Below are positions 10,619 through 21,044 of a stretch of 23,736 nucleotides of DNA, piece after piece. Positions within the stretch are counted from its first letter, which is position 1; each line of letters begins with the position of its first letter. The notes under the pieces were generated by a model. That model was not told where the DNA came from and made no database searches. It saw only the letters and a list, made by a program, of their open reading frames with translations. This DNA is from Larix sibirica (lineage: Eukaryota; Streptophyta; Pinopsida; Pinales; Pinaceae). The DNA is taken from assembly GCA_004151065.3 (NCBI GenBank), contig NWUY0300012074.1, positions 27,252 to 50,987 of the forward strand, written 5' to 3'. The position numbers were made by a program, and so were the translations under genes.

Positions 10619-10965
10619 ATGAATGACATAGAACAAGCCTTCTCCCACTCAAGTCACCCCTCCAAGAAGGTGCATATCCATTTAACATCACATTCTTCAA
10701 GGAAACTGATTAAGAGTCGGTTAAATTAGTTGGATCATTCTAGCCTTGAAGATTTATGCGTCTTAGTTTATTATTTTCTGTTTGATTTTTGATTTAATGT
10801 GGACTTATTGAAATATTGTAAGAAAGGCCTATGTCCATGTAAATAATCAAGATATCAATTCTGAAGCATTTTCTTAAGTATTAATTTCACATCTAAATGT
10901 TTTCTAGGTCATTATTACCAATTTGAATTTTGTCTTTCATGGAATGAACAATGTTCCCTATCATT

Positions 10966-10979
10966 TGGTATTAGATTAG
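10966..10979 (+). other. degenerate copia-type primer-binding site, copy 1
   Basis: TGGTATTAGATTAG follows CCCTATCA. Copy 2 reads TGGTATAAGAGTAG. Both resemble TGGTATCAGAGC, the site complementary to initiator tRNA-Met in plant Ty1/copia elements, and together they fit it better than either alone. This orients the upstream candidate LTR on the plus strand. Confidence 0.55.
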
Positions 10980-11399
10980 TTCGATCCTAGTTCTTTTGGT
11001 TCTTTCCAATATGTTCCCTCCTACCCAACCCTTCTCTCTCATAGCTATATCCATGGACTAGGGATTCTAATAGGCCCCACTCCTTGGACACTACCCCTAA
11101 CAAGTCCTTCACAATATTTATATGAGCAGTAGCACAATCATTCCAAACATCTAATATATTTGTGGAACCCTAGCAATCATAGATCCTACTATAGTTTAAT
11201 TTGCTCATTATAGAGCGTTTGGGCATCTCATCCAACAATCAAACAATCATGTTACTCTCTTCCACTACCCTACACAAAGCAAGGAAGACCGTTTCCCTTT
11301 ATTTGCTCAACAATTCCTAAGGGATGTTCTTCCCTTCCAATGTTATTTAGGGTCAACAAAAAGAGTCGACTCCGGTTTATTGCTTTATGGGAATAGCAT
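10980..11399. other. unassigned part of the composite unit
   Basis: Lies between the plus-strand PBS and the recognisable minus-strand copia integrase region. It may hold the leader or gag start of the plus-strand element, or further decayed minus-strand integrase. The plus strand has an ATG at about 11010 that stops quickly. I cannot place the boundary between the opposed elements. Confidence 0.4.
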
Positions 11400-12926
11400 G
11401 CAAGCATAACACTTGGTTCTCAAGCAATCTAACAAGCAACAAATACAAGGTCTGTGAAGGATTCCTAACTTTCCCAACCTCTATGTTCACCTATAACCAT
11501 CTATCTCTCATCCTAGGCATAGGTACACACACATTTCAATTAATCAGATCAAGAATCCCTCTCTATTTGTGCTCACTGTTAGAGAAAGTAATACTGGCTT
11601 ACTTTCCTAGTGAAAAACCCTTGCACACTCTTCTATTCTCTATCTTGAACTTTGGTGATCCTTGCACCATGTCCTTAAAGAAAGATAGTGCTCCATAGTG
11701 CAGTGGATCAATTATTTTGTGCCAAAGCTCACAAAATTGCTCACTATCATGCACTAGGGTTCCATGTTTGATCTGATCAACAAAACAATTGTAAAGGCCA
11801 CCCTATTGTTGTGGAAAAACACCATCTGGATCCTACCTTTGATCTATTATAATAACTTGTCGATCATCAAATTAGCCACACATCTACAATTTCATAGCTG
11901 CAATAGAAAGCATATTTTTAGTTAAATGATGAACATATAAAACATTATCAAGCTCAAGAGCATCACCTCAATGCATTTAGAATGAGACATATCCCACTCC
12001 CGTAATTGGGTAAGTAGCATCATCACCCAACCCAACTTGTAAGGCTGCCTCTTTCTCCCAAAGTTTGTTGAAAGAATTCTTATTGAGGTCATGTGTTCCG
12101 ATGCTTAACTATCCACATACCACCCAAGACCATAAATGGTGTTGGTGGAAAGGCATGAAACCATGGATAAAGCAGTCTCAAACCTAGATGAAAACTCATC
12201 CTTTCTTGAATCCTTTGTACTCCATAATGCAAGTATTTCCTGCCTTGGTTCGAAGAACATGAATCCTCCTCCTTCCTATTTCGACCCTTCCCGTGACGTC
12301 CTTTCTTACTACCTTTCATATTCTTTCTAATGATTGGTAGGTTCGAACTCTCCTCCACTCTGGTTGAAATAGTATCTAGCCTGGTCTCCTCTCGGATGAA
12401 AGCAACCCAAATCTTCTCAGAAGTGGGAAGCTTCAGTTGAGCACATATATCCTAAACAAATGGGTCACAAGATGAATAGATCCCATTCATTGCTATGTGC
12501 ACTAACCTTCACCTTGATAGCACCAAACTTCTCTCGAAGATCAATGATATTCTTAAGGTAACTGGACACAATGTTATTGTTATTAATTCCCGTGGCAATG
12601 AGCTTGTTCTTTAGTAGTATATTGAGGGAAATATTCAGACTCCAGTAAATATTGATCTAGGCATTGAACATGTATTTCACCACTTCTTCTATGTGATGTG
12701 AGGGATTGATTGCTCCTACTGTTAATCATAGGATGATTCACTTTTCCTTGGATGCCTTTTTATTAAGTTCAGTCAACGGAGCAACATTAGTAAGCACTGC
12801 AAGATTTGTCTCCACAAAACTGTAAACATCAACCTCCTTCAGTAGCATCTGAAGTCTGCACTTCCAACGTGTAACGTTGGATGCACCTTCTAGATGAGCA
12901 CTCTATTTGAAATAGAAAATAGTCAT
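11400..12926 (-). pseudogene. gag-pol: Ty1/copia gag-protease-integrase fragment, copy 1
   Basis: Read on the minus strand from an ATG at 12926. Gag begins with a block containing LEGASNVTRWKCRLQMLLKE, typical of plant copia gag, and is broken by stops. The frame at 12358-12089 carries the gag C-terminal end (LPIIRKNMKGSKKGRHGKG). An aspartic protease region follows at about 12124-11900: WYVDS, a TAA where Gly is expected, then AS and HMT, and further on LGDDATYPITGVGYVSF and LYVHHLTKNMLSI. The pre-integrase zinc-finger region is at 11758-11600 (LVHDSEQFCELWHK, then LHYGALSFFKDMVQG and a VCKGFSLGK end). The integrase core is barely readable past 11600. Reverse transcriptase and RNase H are absent. 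Several frame changes and stops make it dead. Its PBS and LTR lie just upstream at 13163-13679. Confidence 0.8.
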
Positions 12927-13162
12927 ATTTGCAACTTTTCGGACATCTAAACCAAAAAAAAAAATAGTTGGAAATAAAATCAAATATAACACTTCAATCA
13001 CTAGTACTAAGGCATCACACTTTGCATCCTCACACAAATTTGGGTTGTATCAATCATGGAAGCTAGTGCATCACACACCGCTAGAATTTGTTGACATCTC
13101 CCTCTCACAAGTAGTATCCCTATCCATCCATGCAATCCTGGATTATTTTAGATCCACTTTTT
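12927..13162 (-). other. copia untranslated leader, minus strand
   Basis: These ~235 bp lie between the minus-strand PBS and the gag ATG. There is no coding sign apart from short frames. The length suits a copia leader. Confidence 0.45.
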
Positions 13163-13170
13163 TGATACCA
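13163..13170 (-). other. copia primer-binding site, minus strand, copy 1
   Basis: On the minus strand the LTR end ...TTTAACA is followed directly by TGGTATCA, the first eight bases of the initiator tRNA-Met type PBS, after which the match decays. It fixes the end of the LTR at 13171 and the direction of the gag-pol remnant. Confidence 0.7.
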
Positions 13171-13679
13171 TGTTAAATTCTACATCAGTCAAAAAACTGA
13201 AACCCTAAGCTACTAGGAAATAAAATTGAAGTACTCTCAAAACTATAAGCTCTGAGAACCAATTTTGCATACACAAAAGATCTATTATTATGAACAACAG
13301 GAATATAATGCAACTCTCAATCATATCATTGTTTTATTATTTGAAAATAAGGAATACAATGCAGCTAGCTAGACTCTTAAACACTCTCACATCCTAGATT
13401 ATCAATAACTCACTCACACTGCCTTGTTCATAGATGAGACCTAGACTAAATGGAGCTAAAAGAAGCCTAGGTTAGTGTGACCAAGTTTGCATGGAAATCT
13501 TCTTAAAAATAACATCCAACTAACTAGATCATGACTAGACATTAAAAAAATAAGAAGGGGGCATTAAATGCACCTTATGCATAGAAAACTCTGTATAATG
13601 ATGCCCTTATTCACACTATTAAATAGAGACTAAGGTAAAAGTGTGTGCAGAAGCATGCCATTTTTATTGGAGCACAACA
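13171..13679 (-). mobile_element. Ty1/copia 5' LTR, minus strand, copy 1
   Basis: About 509 bp. On the minus strand it starts TGTTGTGCTCC and ends TTTAACA, so the ends carry the usual TGTT...AACA inverted match. The PBS and gag follow at its inner side. No partner 3' LTR is in the window, so the element has lost its distal part or was cut by rearrangement. The target duplication cannot be checked without the other end; the outer flank reads tctct. Confidence 0.7.
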
Positions 13680-14267
13680 TCTCTGTTGCAGGAAGAATAA
13701 TGGCCGTGTAACCATAGATAAAACTAATAGAATCCATTGTTACGAGCATTGGTCATATTTGGGAAGAATACACACCCCTTGTTGTTGATGGCCATGGTAA
13801 TCTTTTCAGAGATTGTGCAATAAGATATCATCTCATGGAGCTTAGAATTCTACAAATAGTTGATTGAATTTGAAACATGGCTTTAGTCTCTTTGTTATAA
13901 ATTTTGGTGTTGTGATAATTTTTTAAATTGGTTGTGCTTGAAGTTCTTGGTGTTAGATATAGGTGCATACTAATTGAAAATTATTGTGCTCAAGTTATAT
14001 AGTTCATCTAGGGGGTTAAAGCAAATGTTTTTATTTTTAAAGTTTGCTGATAATTTTCAATTTTCTCCCTAATGTTGCTAATAAGTTTTTTTTGGATCTG
14101 TAGTGAAATATTTGCTAATATGATTTTTGCAACATTGACGTCAAGTGCACCATAGAAACTTGTTATTTTTTGTGGGGTGATAAGTATTTGTGTTAGCATC
14201 AACCTTGGTGGGAAGAAAGGGTTCCCTGTGCATTTACAGAATCCATTCTACCCTAGAGTCAACGAAT
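13680..14267. other. unassigned flank between copia LTR and retroposed insert
   Basis: AT-rich, no recognised gene. A short plus-strand reading near 13780-13860 (VVDGHGNLFRDCAIRYHL) looks protein-like but is broken soon after and matches nothing I know. A 64-codon minus-strand frame at 14008-14202 has no motif. Confidence 0.4.
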
Positions 14268-14284
14268 GAGTTTTGAATCTCCAT
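14268..14284 (+). repeat. left target-site duplication of the retroposed insert, copy 1
   Basis: gagttttgaatctccat here matches gaattttgaatcaccat at 15618-15634 in 15 of 17 positions. The right copy stands immediately after an oligo-A run, as in target-primed retroposition. Confidence 0.65.
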
Positions 14285-14365
14285 AGACCGGATGTGGGTG
14301 TCCTCTCGACAACTGGACAACATGAAAGTGAGGAGCCTCGACACCTCACTTAGCATGCATTAATC

Positions 14366-14380
14366 CCTCGACGGTCGAGG
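14366..14380. repeat. 15-nt perfect palindrome with one-base centre, copy 1
   Basis: CCTCGAC and GTCGAGG flank a single G. A related palindrome with the same layout is at 23100-23114. An extra CCTCGAC stands upstream near 14334. Role unknown. Confidence 0.6.
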
Positions 14381-14482
14381 ATGAAAGCTCATTCAAGCCA
14401 TTTCAGGTTGACATCCCCTCAGCTGCTGGTGGGACGCGATTTTGGTACCTAGTTCATTTAATTCGGCTCCTTAAAGGTTGAT

Positions 14483-15587
14483 ATGGCGCGTGTGGGAATC
14501 GGGAATCTCTACAGGGGATGGTTATGGGAGGAGGATGGGCGCCATTTCTCCATCATTCCTTGTCTCCCTGTCCGCGGGCGGTTGAATTGCTCTATGCTCT
14601 ACAGTATTGGGCTATGGCTGTGGGTTTTGTTGCACTCTGTGCTCTCTGTGCTTCTCCCCTCACTAATGTCTTGGCAATGTGGTTATCCTCACCGTGGTAG
14701 CAGGATCTGGGGTAGGAACCAGCACAACCCTGCTCCTGTGTCTAAGGAAGGATACAACATGGGGGTCTCTATGCCGGTCCGAGTTCTCATTGACGACTAG
14801 GAAGCTCGCTTAGTCTTAGAGCACCTGGCCTTTGGGAGAGGTGGAGGCAGAATTAACCACTGCTGGATTATTAAAAACATGATGGGTTTGCTCATGGAGG
14901 ATATGATAAGCAATTGGAGCTCTGTAAAGGATTATGTGCTTGCTGCCAGAGACAAGCTCATTGATGTGGATGACCGAATTGAGATTTTGGGCGCCACCTT
15001 CTCTTTAAAAGCACCTTCTTGTTGGACATTGTGGCCCATACAACGTCGAGGTTGGGAGCAGCAGTGCTACAGGTGAACAGGCGGCTGGAAAGAACGTGCA
15101 CTCAGATGGGATCTTGACTCCTTCAACTTCTTTCCCAACACCTTCTACTGTTGGACCTCTCCCCATCAAAAGAGTTCGAAACCTTGTGGAACCTGAGCCC
15201 TTGATACCTCTCAAAGCTTCACCTCTGCTTGTCAAGCTGCCAGAGTCCGTTCCTGACGATGCCTTCCAGGGTGGATTCCCTATTATGGAGGAAGCGCCAC
15301 CCGAGTAGATTGTTAATGAAGAACTTGACGCCGACTTTGCCGCCCACTGGTTCTCTTTGTTTTTTCCAGCTTTTATGTTATCGAATGCTCATTCGTTTTT
15401 TCACAAGTTAGTTATGTACAGTTTAAAGTGTGTTCAGAAAACTCTAGTATGGTTTCCCTCTCGGGGGCGGGCTTTTTGTTGGGATCGAAATAGTCATATT
15501 ATCATTTTTGACAGATTGGGATGGTGGCTTCACTGTCTCAGACCGCCTCAGGCGCCCACTAGCTATGTAATTTATCTCCTTTTCTGA
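14483..15587 (+). pseudogene. unrecognised coding remnant in the retroposed insert, copy 1
   Basis: An ATG at 14483 opens a frame that, apart from one TAG at 14798-14800, runs to 15076. Reading can then be continued in the next frame from about 15006 to a TGA at 15585-15587, again with only one TAG (15306-15308). That gives about 360 codons with two stops and one frame change. The middle part has an acidic stretch (LIDVDDRIEILG) and the second part a Ser/Thr/Pro-rich linker (GILTPSTSFPTPSTVGPLP). I recognise no domain: no CCHC knuckle, endonuclease or reverse transcriptase motif. It could be a decayed LINE ORF1 or a host retrocopy. Confidence 0.4.
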
Positions 15588-15617
15588 TCAATACAATTTG
15601 CAGACTTACAAAAAAAA

Positions 15618-15634
15618 GAATTTTGAATCACCAT
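15618..15634 (+). repeat. right target-site duplication, copy 1
   Basis: Partner of 14268-14284, directly after the oligo-A run; two mismatches in 17. Confidence 0.65.
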
Positions 15635-15805
15635 TCAATGAGTAATCGGGGCCCCCAATTGATGTTGTGCAAACAAATTGGCTTGCTTAGTATGGTTACT
15701 GGAATGTTATTGATAATGNCTGGGGGTGGAAGGTCGTTGATTTGGTGATCTTGGTATCCATTAATGACTATAGGATAGACCAAAAGGTGCTTAGGAACCT
15801 GCTGT
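15635..15805. other. flanks around the N at 15719
   Basis: 15635-15718 continues the flank of the insert and repeats at 22395-22474. The single N at 15719 is a contig junction. The 86 bp at 15720-15805 occur only once in the window and are the left flank of the second composite unit. No gene is seen. Confidence 0.6.
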
Positions 15806-15819
15806 CATTAGAGTCAATT

Positions 15820-17717
15820 TGAGGTCTTAAAAGGGCCTCCTAAAGAAAATAATAAAAAAATCCATGTCACATTAGAATATAATTAAAATTTTCCATATCA
15901 CACCAAATTTAATTCTTATTTGTCATTAATAATTATTGATTAATGTGTTGGGTTAATGTAGAGTTAGGCACTAAGGGTTGAAAATAATAATGAAAAAAAT
16001 GAAGTAGTGTGCATACATAATAAATGATAAATGAAGTAATGGTAAAATAATCTAATTCATATTACCATTATTTTAATTTAAAAAAATAATATTATTAGAT
16101 CAAAATAGAGGGAAAATATTTTATGTGAAAAAAGGTAAATTGCTTTTTACGATGGACGAAAATATTCCAAAAACGTTGGAAGTTTTGAGCTCAACAGAGA
16201 CAGAAGACCAATGAGCACTGAAATATTTCATGAATAATGCACCGTAATCTTTTGACCAGAAATTTGATCAGATTTTTGTTTCGGACACCAAAATACAAAA
16301 AAATTTCCATGATGGAAGAACAGAAGGTCGAATTCTAATGGAGGGAAATTGTTTTGGATTTGGTTCAAAGGCAAAAGGGAGGAAAATTTTCCTGGGATGG
16401 ATGAAAGGAAGAATAGAGAGGTTGATGGAGGGAAATATGGATCACATTTGTTTCTGTTTTCTCCACAGTGAAGGGAAATTGGAATCGTTTCACGCTAGAG
16501 TGGAGAGAAATTGGAAAAAAATAAAAATTGATTCACAATCTATAACCCTAATATGTGCATCCATAAATATTCCATCAATGGCGTCAAATTGCAATTCAAT
16601 TCATGTCTTTGTTGGATTTCGAAGCAATCATAAGCTGAATTTTGAAATCTCTTTCCAATTTGTTGCAATTTTCCAGATCCCTTTCCAAGGTATGTCATAT
16701 ATCCTTTTCCTCTTTTAATTCCCCTGTTAGCATATTCACTGTTGCTATCAGGGAATTGTTATTTATCTTCACTTTTGTTAACTATTCTTTTCTTAGGTCA
16801 ACGTAGCCATTTTCTTTGCTGGTTGGGGAATTTGGAATTATTCTTTTGGGAAACCTTATCCATTTATCTATTGAGTCTGGGGATGAATACTATTTCCAAA
16901 TTACCTTGCTCCAAAGACATATTGAGGTGAAAAAATTCCATACTGTCTTGGATGTCAGTTCCTTTGAGAAGATAAATACATTTTTTAATCCTCATCCACC
17001 GCCCAATGGTTTGGGAACTACTAGACTCTCCCATTTTACAAGAGGGATCATTGCTTAACCTATCCATATTATTTATTTTCTGATATTTGTGAAACCATCC
17101 AATTACCCTAATTTTTGTCCTGAGATAATTCATTGAATCTTAAAGAACCTATTGCAATGCTTGATTACACTTTTTTTAATAGCAATCAAAATGAATTCTA
17201 GTCCAAACTTACTTTTCTTAGATTTTAGAAAAAAAATGAAATCAACAAATACCACATGTTTGACATGTGATAGATCATATTAGCAAGGCTAAGGAAAACA
17301 ATTGAGTATCATTAATTATGGATAACCCTAGAAAAATATAATAATATGGAAGAGAGAATGAAAATGGGGGATATGAATGACATAGAGCAAGCCTTCTGCC
17401 ACTCAAGTCACCCCTCCACGAAGGTGCATATCCATTTAACATTGCATTCTTCAAGGAAACTGATTAAGAGTTGGTTAAATTAGTTGGATCATTCTAGCCT
17501 TGAAGATTCATGCATCTTAGTTTATTATTTTCTGTTTGATTTTTAGTTTAATGTGGACCTATTAAAAAACTATAAGAAATTCCTCTATCGATGTAAAGAA
17601 TCGGGATATCAATTCTCTAGCATTTGATTAAGTATTAATTTCACATCTAAATGTTTTCTAGGTCATTATTACTGATTTGAATTTTGTATTTCATGTAATG
17701 AACAATGTTCCCTATCA
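15820..17717 (+). mobile_element. candidate Ty1/copia-type LTR, copy 2
   Basis: 1,898 bp from TGAGGT to CCCTATCA, then a PBS. Complete in sequence, unlike copy 1. The four TGGAGGGAAATTGG-like motifs (16337-16514), the ACCCTAA box (about 16545) and the GT...AG pair with the same 107-bp spacing (16690-16796) are kept. The 126-codon frame from 16338 and the 80-codon frame at 16816-17058 have no recognised motif. Confidence 0.4.
16337..16514 (+). repeat. four spaced TGGAGGGAAATTGG-like motifs, copy 2
   Basis: Motifs at 16337-16351, 16424-16440, 16467-16482 and 16497-16514, in the same order and near-equal spacing as in copy 1. Confidence 0.5.
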
Positions 17718-17719
17718 TT

Positions 17720-17733
17720 TGGTATAAGAGTAG
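17720..17733 (+). other. degenerate copia-type primer-binding site, copy 2
   Basis: TGGTATAAGAGTAG, closer to the initiator tRNA-Met type site (TGGTATCAGAGC) than copy 1, and at the same place two bases after CCCTATCA. Confidence 0.6.
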
Positions 17734-18159
17734 TTCTATCCTAGTTATTTTGGTTCTTTCTAATATGTTCCCTCCTACCCAACCCATCTCTCTCATAGCA
17801 GTAGATCCATTGACTAGGGATTCTACTAGGTCTCACTCCTTGGACACTACCCCTAACTAGTCCTTCGTAATATTTGCAGCAGTAGTAGCACACTCATTCC
17901 AAACATCTAATATATTTGTGGAACCCTATCAATCATAGATCCTCCTATAGTTTAGTTTAATTTTCTCATTATAGAGCCTTTGGGAATCTCATCCAACAAT
18001 CAAACAATCATGGTACTCTCTTCCACTACCTTACACAAGGCAAGGACGATCTTTTCCCTTTGTTTGCTCAACAATTCCTAAGGGATGTTCTTCCCTTCCA
18101 ATGTTCTTTAATGTCGAAAAAAAGAGTCCATTTTGTTGATTGCTTTATGGTAATAGCAT
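17734..18159. other. unassigned part of the composite unit, copy 2
   Basis: Counterpart of 10980-11399. No intact frame on either strand, and the boundary between the opposed copia pieces is not visible. Confidence 0.4.
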
Positions 18160-19686
18160 GCAAGCATAACACTTGGTTCTAAAGCAATCCAACAAGCAAC
18201 AAATACATGGTGTATGAAGGATTCCTAACTTTCCCAACCTCTATGTTCACCTATAACCATCTATCTCTCATCCTAGGCAGATCTCCACACACATTTCGAT
18301 TAATCAGATCAAGAATCCCTCTCTATTTGTGCTCATTGTTAGATAAAGTTGTCTTGGTTTACTTTCCTAGTGAAAAACCCTTGCACACTCTTATCTTCTC
18401 TATCTTGAACTTTGGCGATCCTTGGACCATGTCCTTAAAGAAAGATAGTGCTCCATAGTGTAGTGGACCAATTCTTTTGTGCCAAAGCTCAAAAAATTGG
18501 TCACTATCATGCACTAGGGTTCCATGTTTTATCTAATAAAAAACAAATTTGTAAAGGACAACCTCTTGTCGTGGAAAAACACCATCTAGATCCTACCTTC
18601 AATCTTTGATAATAACTTGTCGATCATTAAATTATCCACGCATCGACGATCTCATAGCTTCAATTGAAAGCATATTTTTAGTTAAAATATGAACATATAA
18701 AACATTATCAAGCTCAAGAGTATCACCTCAAGGCATTTAGAATGAGACAAATACCATTCCCATAATTGGGAAAGTAGCATCATCACCCAACCCAATTTGT
18801 AAGGATGCCTCTTGATCCCAAAGTTTGTAGAAAGACTTATTATTGAGGTCACGTGTTCTGATGCTTAACTATCCACATACCACCCAAGACCATAAATGGT
18901 GTTGGTGGAAAGGCATGAAACCATGGATAAAGCAGTCTCAAACCTAGATGAAAACTCATCCTTTCTTGAATCCTTTGTACTCCATAATGCAAGTATTTCC
19001 TGCCTTGGTTCGAAGAACATGAATCCTCCTCCTTCCTATTTCGACCCTTCCCGTGACGTCCTTTCTTACTACCTTTCATATTCTTTCTAATGATTGGTAG
19101 GTTCGAACTCTCCTCCACTCTGGTTGAAATAGTATCTAGCCTGGTCTCCTCTCGGATGAAAGCAACCCAAATCTTCTCAGAAGTGGGAAGCTTCAGTTGA
19201 GCACATATATCCTAAACAAATGGGTCACAAGATGAATAGATCCCATTCATTGCTATGTGCACTAACCTTCACCTTGATAGCACCAAACTTCTCTCGAAGA
19301 TCAATGATATTCTTAAGGTAACTGGACACAATGTTATTGTTATTAATTCCCGTGGCAATGAGCTTGTTCTTTAGTAGTATATTGAGGGAAATATTCAGAC
19401 TCCAGTAAATATTGATCTAGGCATTGAACATGTATTTCACCACTTCTTCTATGTGATGTGAGGGATTGATTGCTCCTACTGTTAATCATAGGATGATTCA
19501 CTTTTCCTTGGATGCCTTTTTATTAAGTTCAGTCAACGGAGCAACATTAGTAAGCACTGCAAGATTTGTCTCCACAAAACTGTAAACATCAACCTCCTTC
19601 AGTAGCATCTGAAGTCTGCACTTCCAACGTGTAACGTTGGATGCACCTTCTAGATGAGCACTCTATTTGAAATAGAAAATAGTCAT
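18160..19686 (-). pseudogene. gag-pol: Ty1/copia gag-protease-integrase fragment, copy 2
   Basis: Counterpart of 11400-12926. From 19686 back to 18860 it is identical to copy 1, with the same stops. From 18859 downward it is diverged. The pre-integrase region lies at about 18518-18360. The diverged half carries its own changes relative to copy 1 (for example a Gln instead of an Arg codon next to the protease end of the 18849-19118 frame), which shows independent decay of that half only. Confidence 0.8.
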
Positions 19687-19922
19687 ATTTGCAACTTTTC
19701 GGACATCTAAACCAAAAAAAAAAATAGTTGGAAATAAAATCAAATATAACACTTCAATCACTAGTACTAAGGCATCACACTTTGCATCCTCACACAAATT
19801 TGGGTTGTATCAATCATGGAAGCTAGTGCATCACACACCGCTAGAATTTGTTGACATCTCCCTCTCACAAGTAGTATCCCTATCCATCCATGCAATCCTG
19901 GATTATTTTAGATCCACTTTTT

Positions 19923-20439
19923 TGATACCATGTTAAATTCTACATCAGTCAAAAAACTGAAACCCTAAGCTACTAGGAAATAAAATTGAAGTACTCTCAA
20001 AACTATAAGCTCTGAGAACCAATTTTGCATACACAAAAGATCTATTATTATGAACAACAGGAATATAATGCAACTCTCAATCATATCATTGTTTTATTAT
20101 TTGAAAATAAGGAATACAATGCAGCTAGCTAGACTCTTAAACACTCTCACATCCTAGATTATCAATAACTCACTCACACTGCCTTGTTCATAGATGAGAC
20201 CTAGACTAAATGGAGCTAAAAGAAGCCTAGGTTAGTGTGACCAAGTTTGCATGGAAATCTTCTTAAAAATAACATCCAACTAACTAGATCATGACTAGAC
20301 ATTAAAAAAATAAGAAGGGGGCATTAAATGCACCTTATGCATAGAAAACTCTGTATAATGATGCCCTTATTCACACTATTAAATAGAGACTAAGGTAAAA
20401 GTGTGTGCAGAAGCATGCCATTTTTATTGGAGCACAACA
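19923..20439 (-). mobile_element. Ty1/copia 5' LTR with primer-binding site, copy 2
   Basis: LTR at 19931-20439 and TGGTATCA at 19923-19930 on the minus strand, identical to 13163-13679. Confidence 0.7.
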
Positions 20440-21027
20440 TCTCTGTTGCAGGAAGAATAATGGCCGTGTAACCATAGATAAAACTAATAGAATCCATTGT
20501 TACGAGCATTGGTCATATTTGGGAAGAATACACACCCCTTGTTGTTGATGGCCATGGTAATCTTTTCAGAGATTGTGCAATAAGATATCATCTCATGGAG
20601 CTTAGAATTCTACAAATAGTTGATTGAATTTGAAACATGGCTTTAGTCTCTTTGTTATAAATTTTGGTGTTGTGATAATTTTTTAAATTGGTTGTGCTTG
20701 AAGTTCTTGGTGTTAGATATAGGTGCATACTAATTGAAAATTATTGTGCTCAAGTTATATAGTTCATCTAGGGGGTTAAAGCAAATGTTTTTATTTTTAA
20801 AGTTTGCTGATAATTTTCAATTTTCTCCCTAATGTTGCTAATAAGTTTTTTTTGGATCTGTAGTGAAATATTTGCTAATATGATTTTTGCAACATTGACG
20901 TCAAGTGCACCATAGAAACTTGTTATTTTTTGTGGGGTGATAAGTATTTGTGTTAGCATCAACCTTGGTGGGAAGAAAGGGTTCCCTGTGCATTTACAGA
21001 ATCCATTCTACCCTAGAGTCAACGAAT
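20440..21027. other. unassigned flank, copy 2
   Basis: Identical to 13680-14267. No gene is recognised. Confidence 0.4.
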
Positions 21028-21044
21028 GAGTTTTGAATCTCCAT

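Larger units (their letters stand above)
9130..10963 (+). mobile_element. candidate Ty1/copia-type LTR, copy 1
   Basis: Begins TGAGGT, ends CCCTATCA, and is followed two bases later by a PBS of the copia type. That gives TG...CA ends and a length near 1.9 kb once the gap at 10618 is counted. Features inside: an AT-rich left part, a cluster of TGGAGGGAAATTGG-like motifs (9651-9828), an ACCCTAA box near 9856, and a GT...AG pair (10000-10106) that could be a short intron. Short open frames (98 codons from 9652; 80 codons from 10126) have no known motif. Homology with copy 2 extends about 14 bp left of the TG, which weakens TG as the exact end. It could instead be a non-LTR part of the composite. 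Confidence 0.4.
9116..12099 (+). repeat. diverged left half of the composite unit, copy 1
   Basis: Aligns by eye with 15806-18859, with scattered substitutions and small indels, roughly 5-15% in the blocks I compared (for example 4 of 60 at 10321-10380). Homology starts at cattagagtcaatttgagg in both copies, while the sequences to the left are unrelated (gypsy protease here, an 86-bp unknown flank in copy 2). The repeat covers the candidate LTR, its PBS and the downstream end of the minus-strand copia remnant. Confidence 0.85.
14285..15617 (+). mobile_element. LINE-like or processed retroposed insert, copy 1
   Basis: 1,333 bp, richer in GC than its surroundings. It ends in eight A residues (15610-15617) preceded by an AATACA-like polyadenylation signal about 15-20 bp upstream, and is flanked by 17-bp direct repeats with two mismatches. 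These are the marks of target-primed reverse transcription. The ending resembles plant LINE 3' ends, but I see no reverse transcriptase motif. It could be a 5'-truncated LINE, a non-autonomous relative, or a retrocopy of a host mRNA. The perfect hairpin at 14366-14380 lies near its left end. Confidence 0.6.
12100..15714 (+). repeat. 3,615-bp identical block, copy 1
   Basis: Matches 18860-22474 at a constant offset of 6,760 with no difference noticed. The last mismatch to the left is C at 12099 against T at 18859. To the left of this point the two units differ by several percent, so the change in identity is abrupt. Both copies end within four bases of an N. Confidence 0.95.
15806..18859 (+). 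repeat. diverged left half of the composite unit, copy 2
   Basis: Paralogue of 9116-12099, starting at cattagagtcaatttgagg in a different flank. It includes about 64 bp at 17309-17372 that copy 1 lacks at its N. The pair is not an assembly echo, because substitutions and small indels are spread through its whole length. Confidence 0.85.

Noticed and set aside
9130-17717. Reading the two candidate LTRs as the 5' and 3' LTRs of one element
   Set aside because: Homology continues past the LTR end through the PBS and the copia fragment, so these are two copies of a larger unit, not the paired LTRs of one element.
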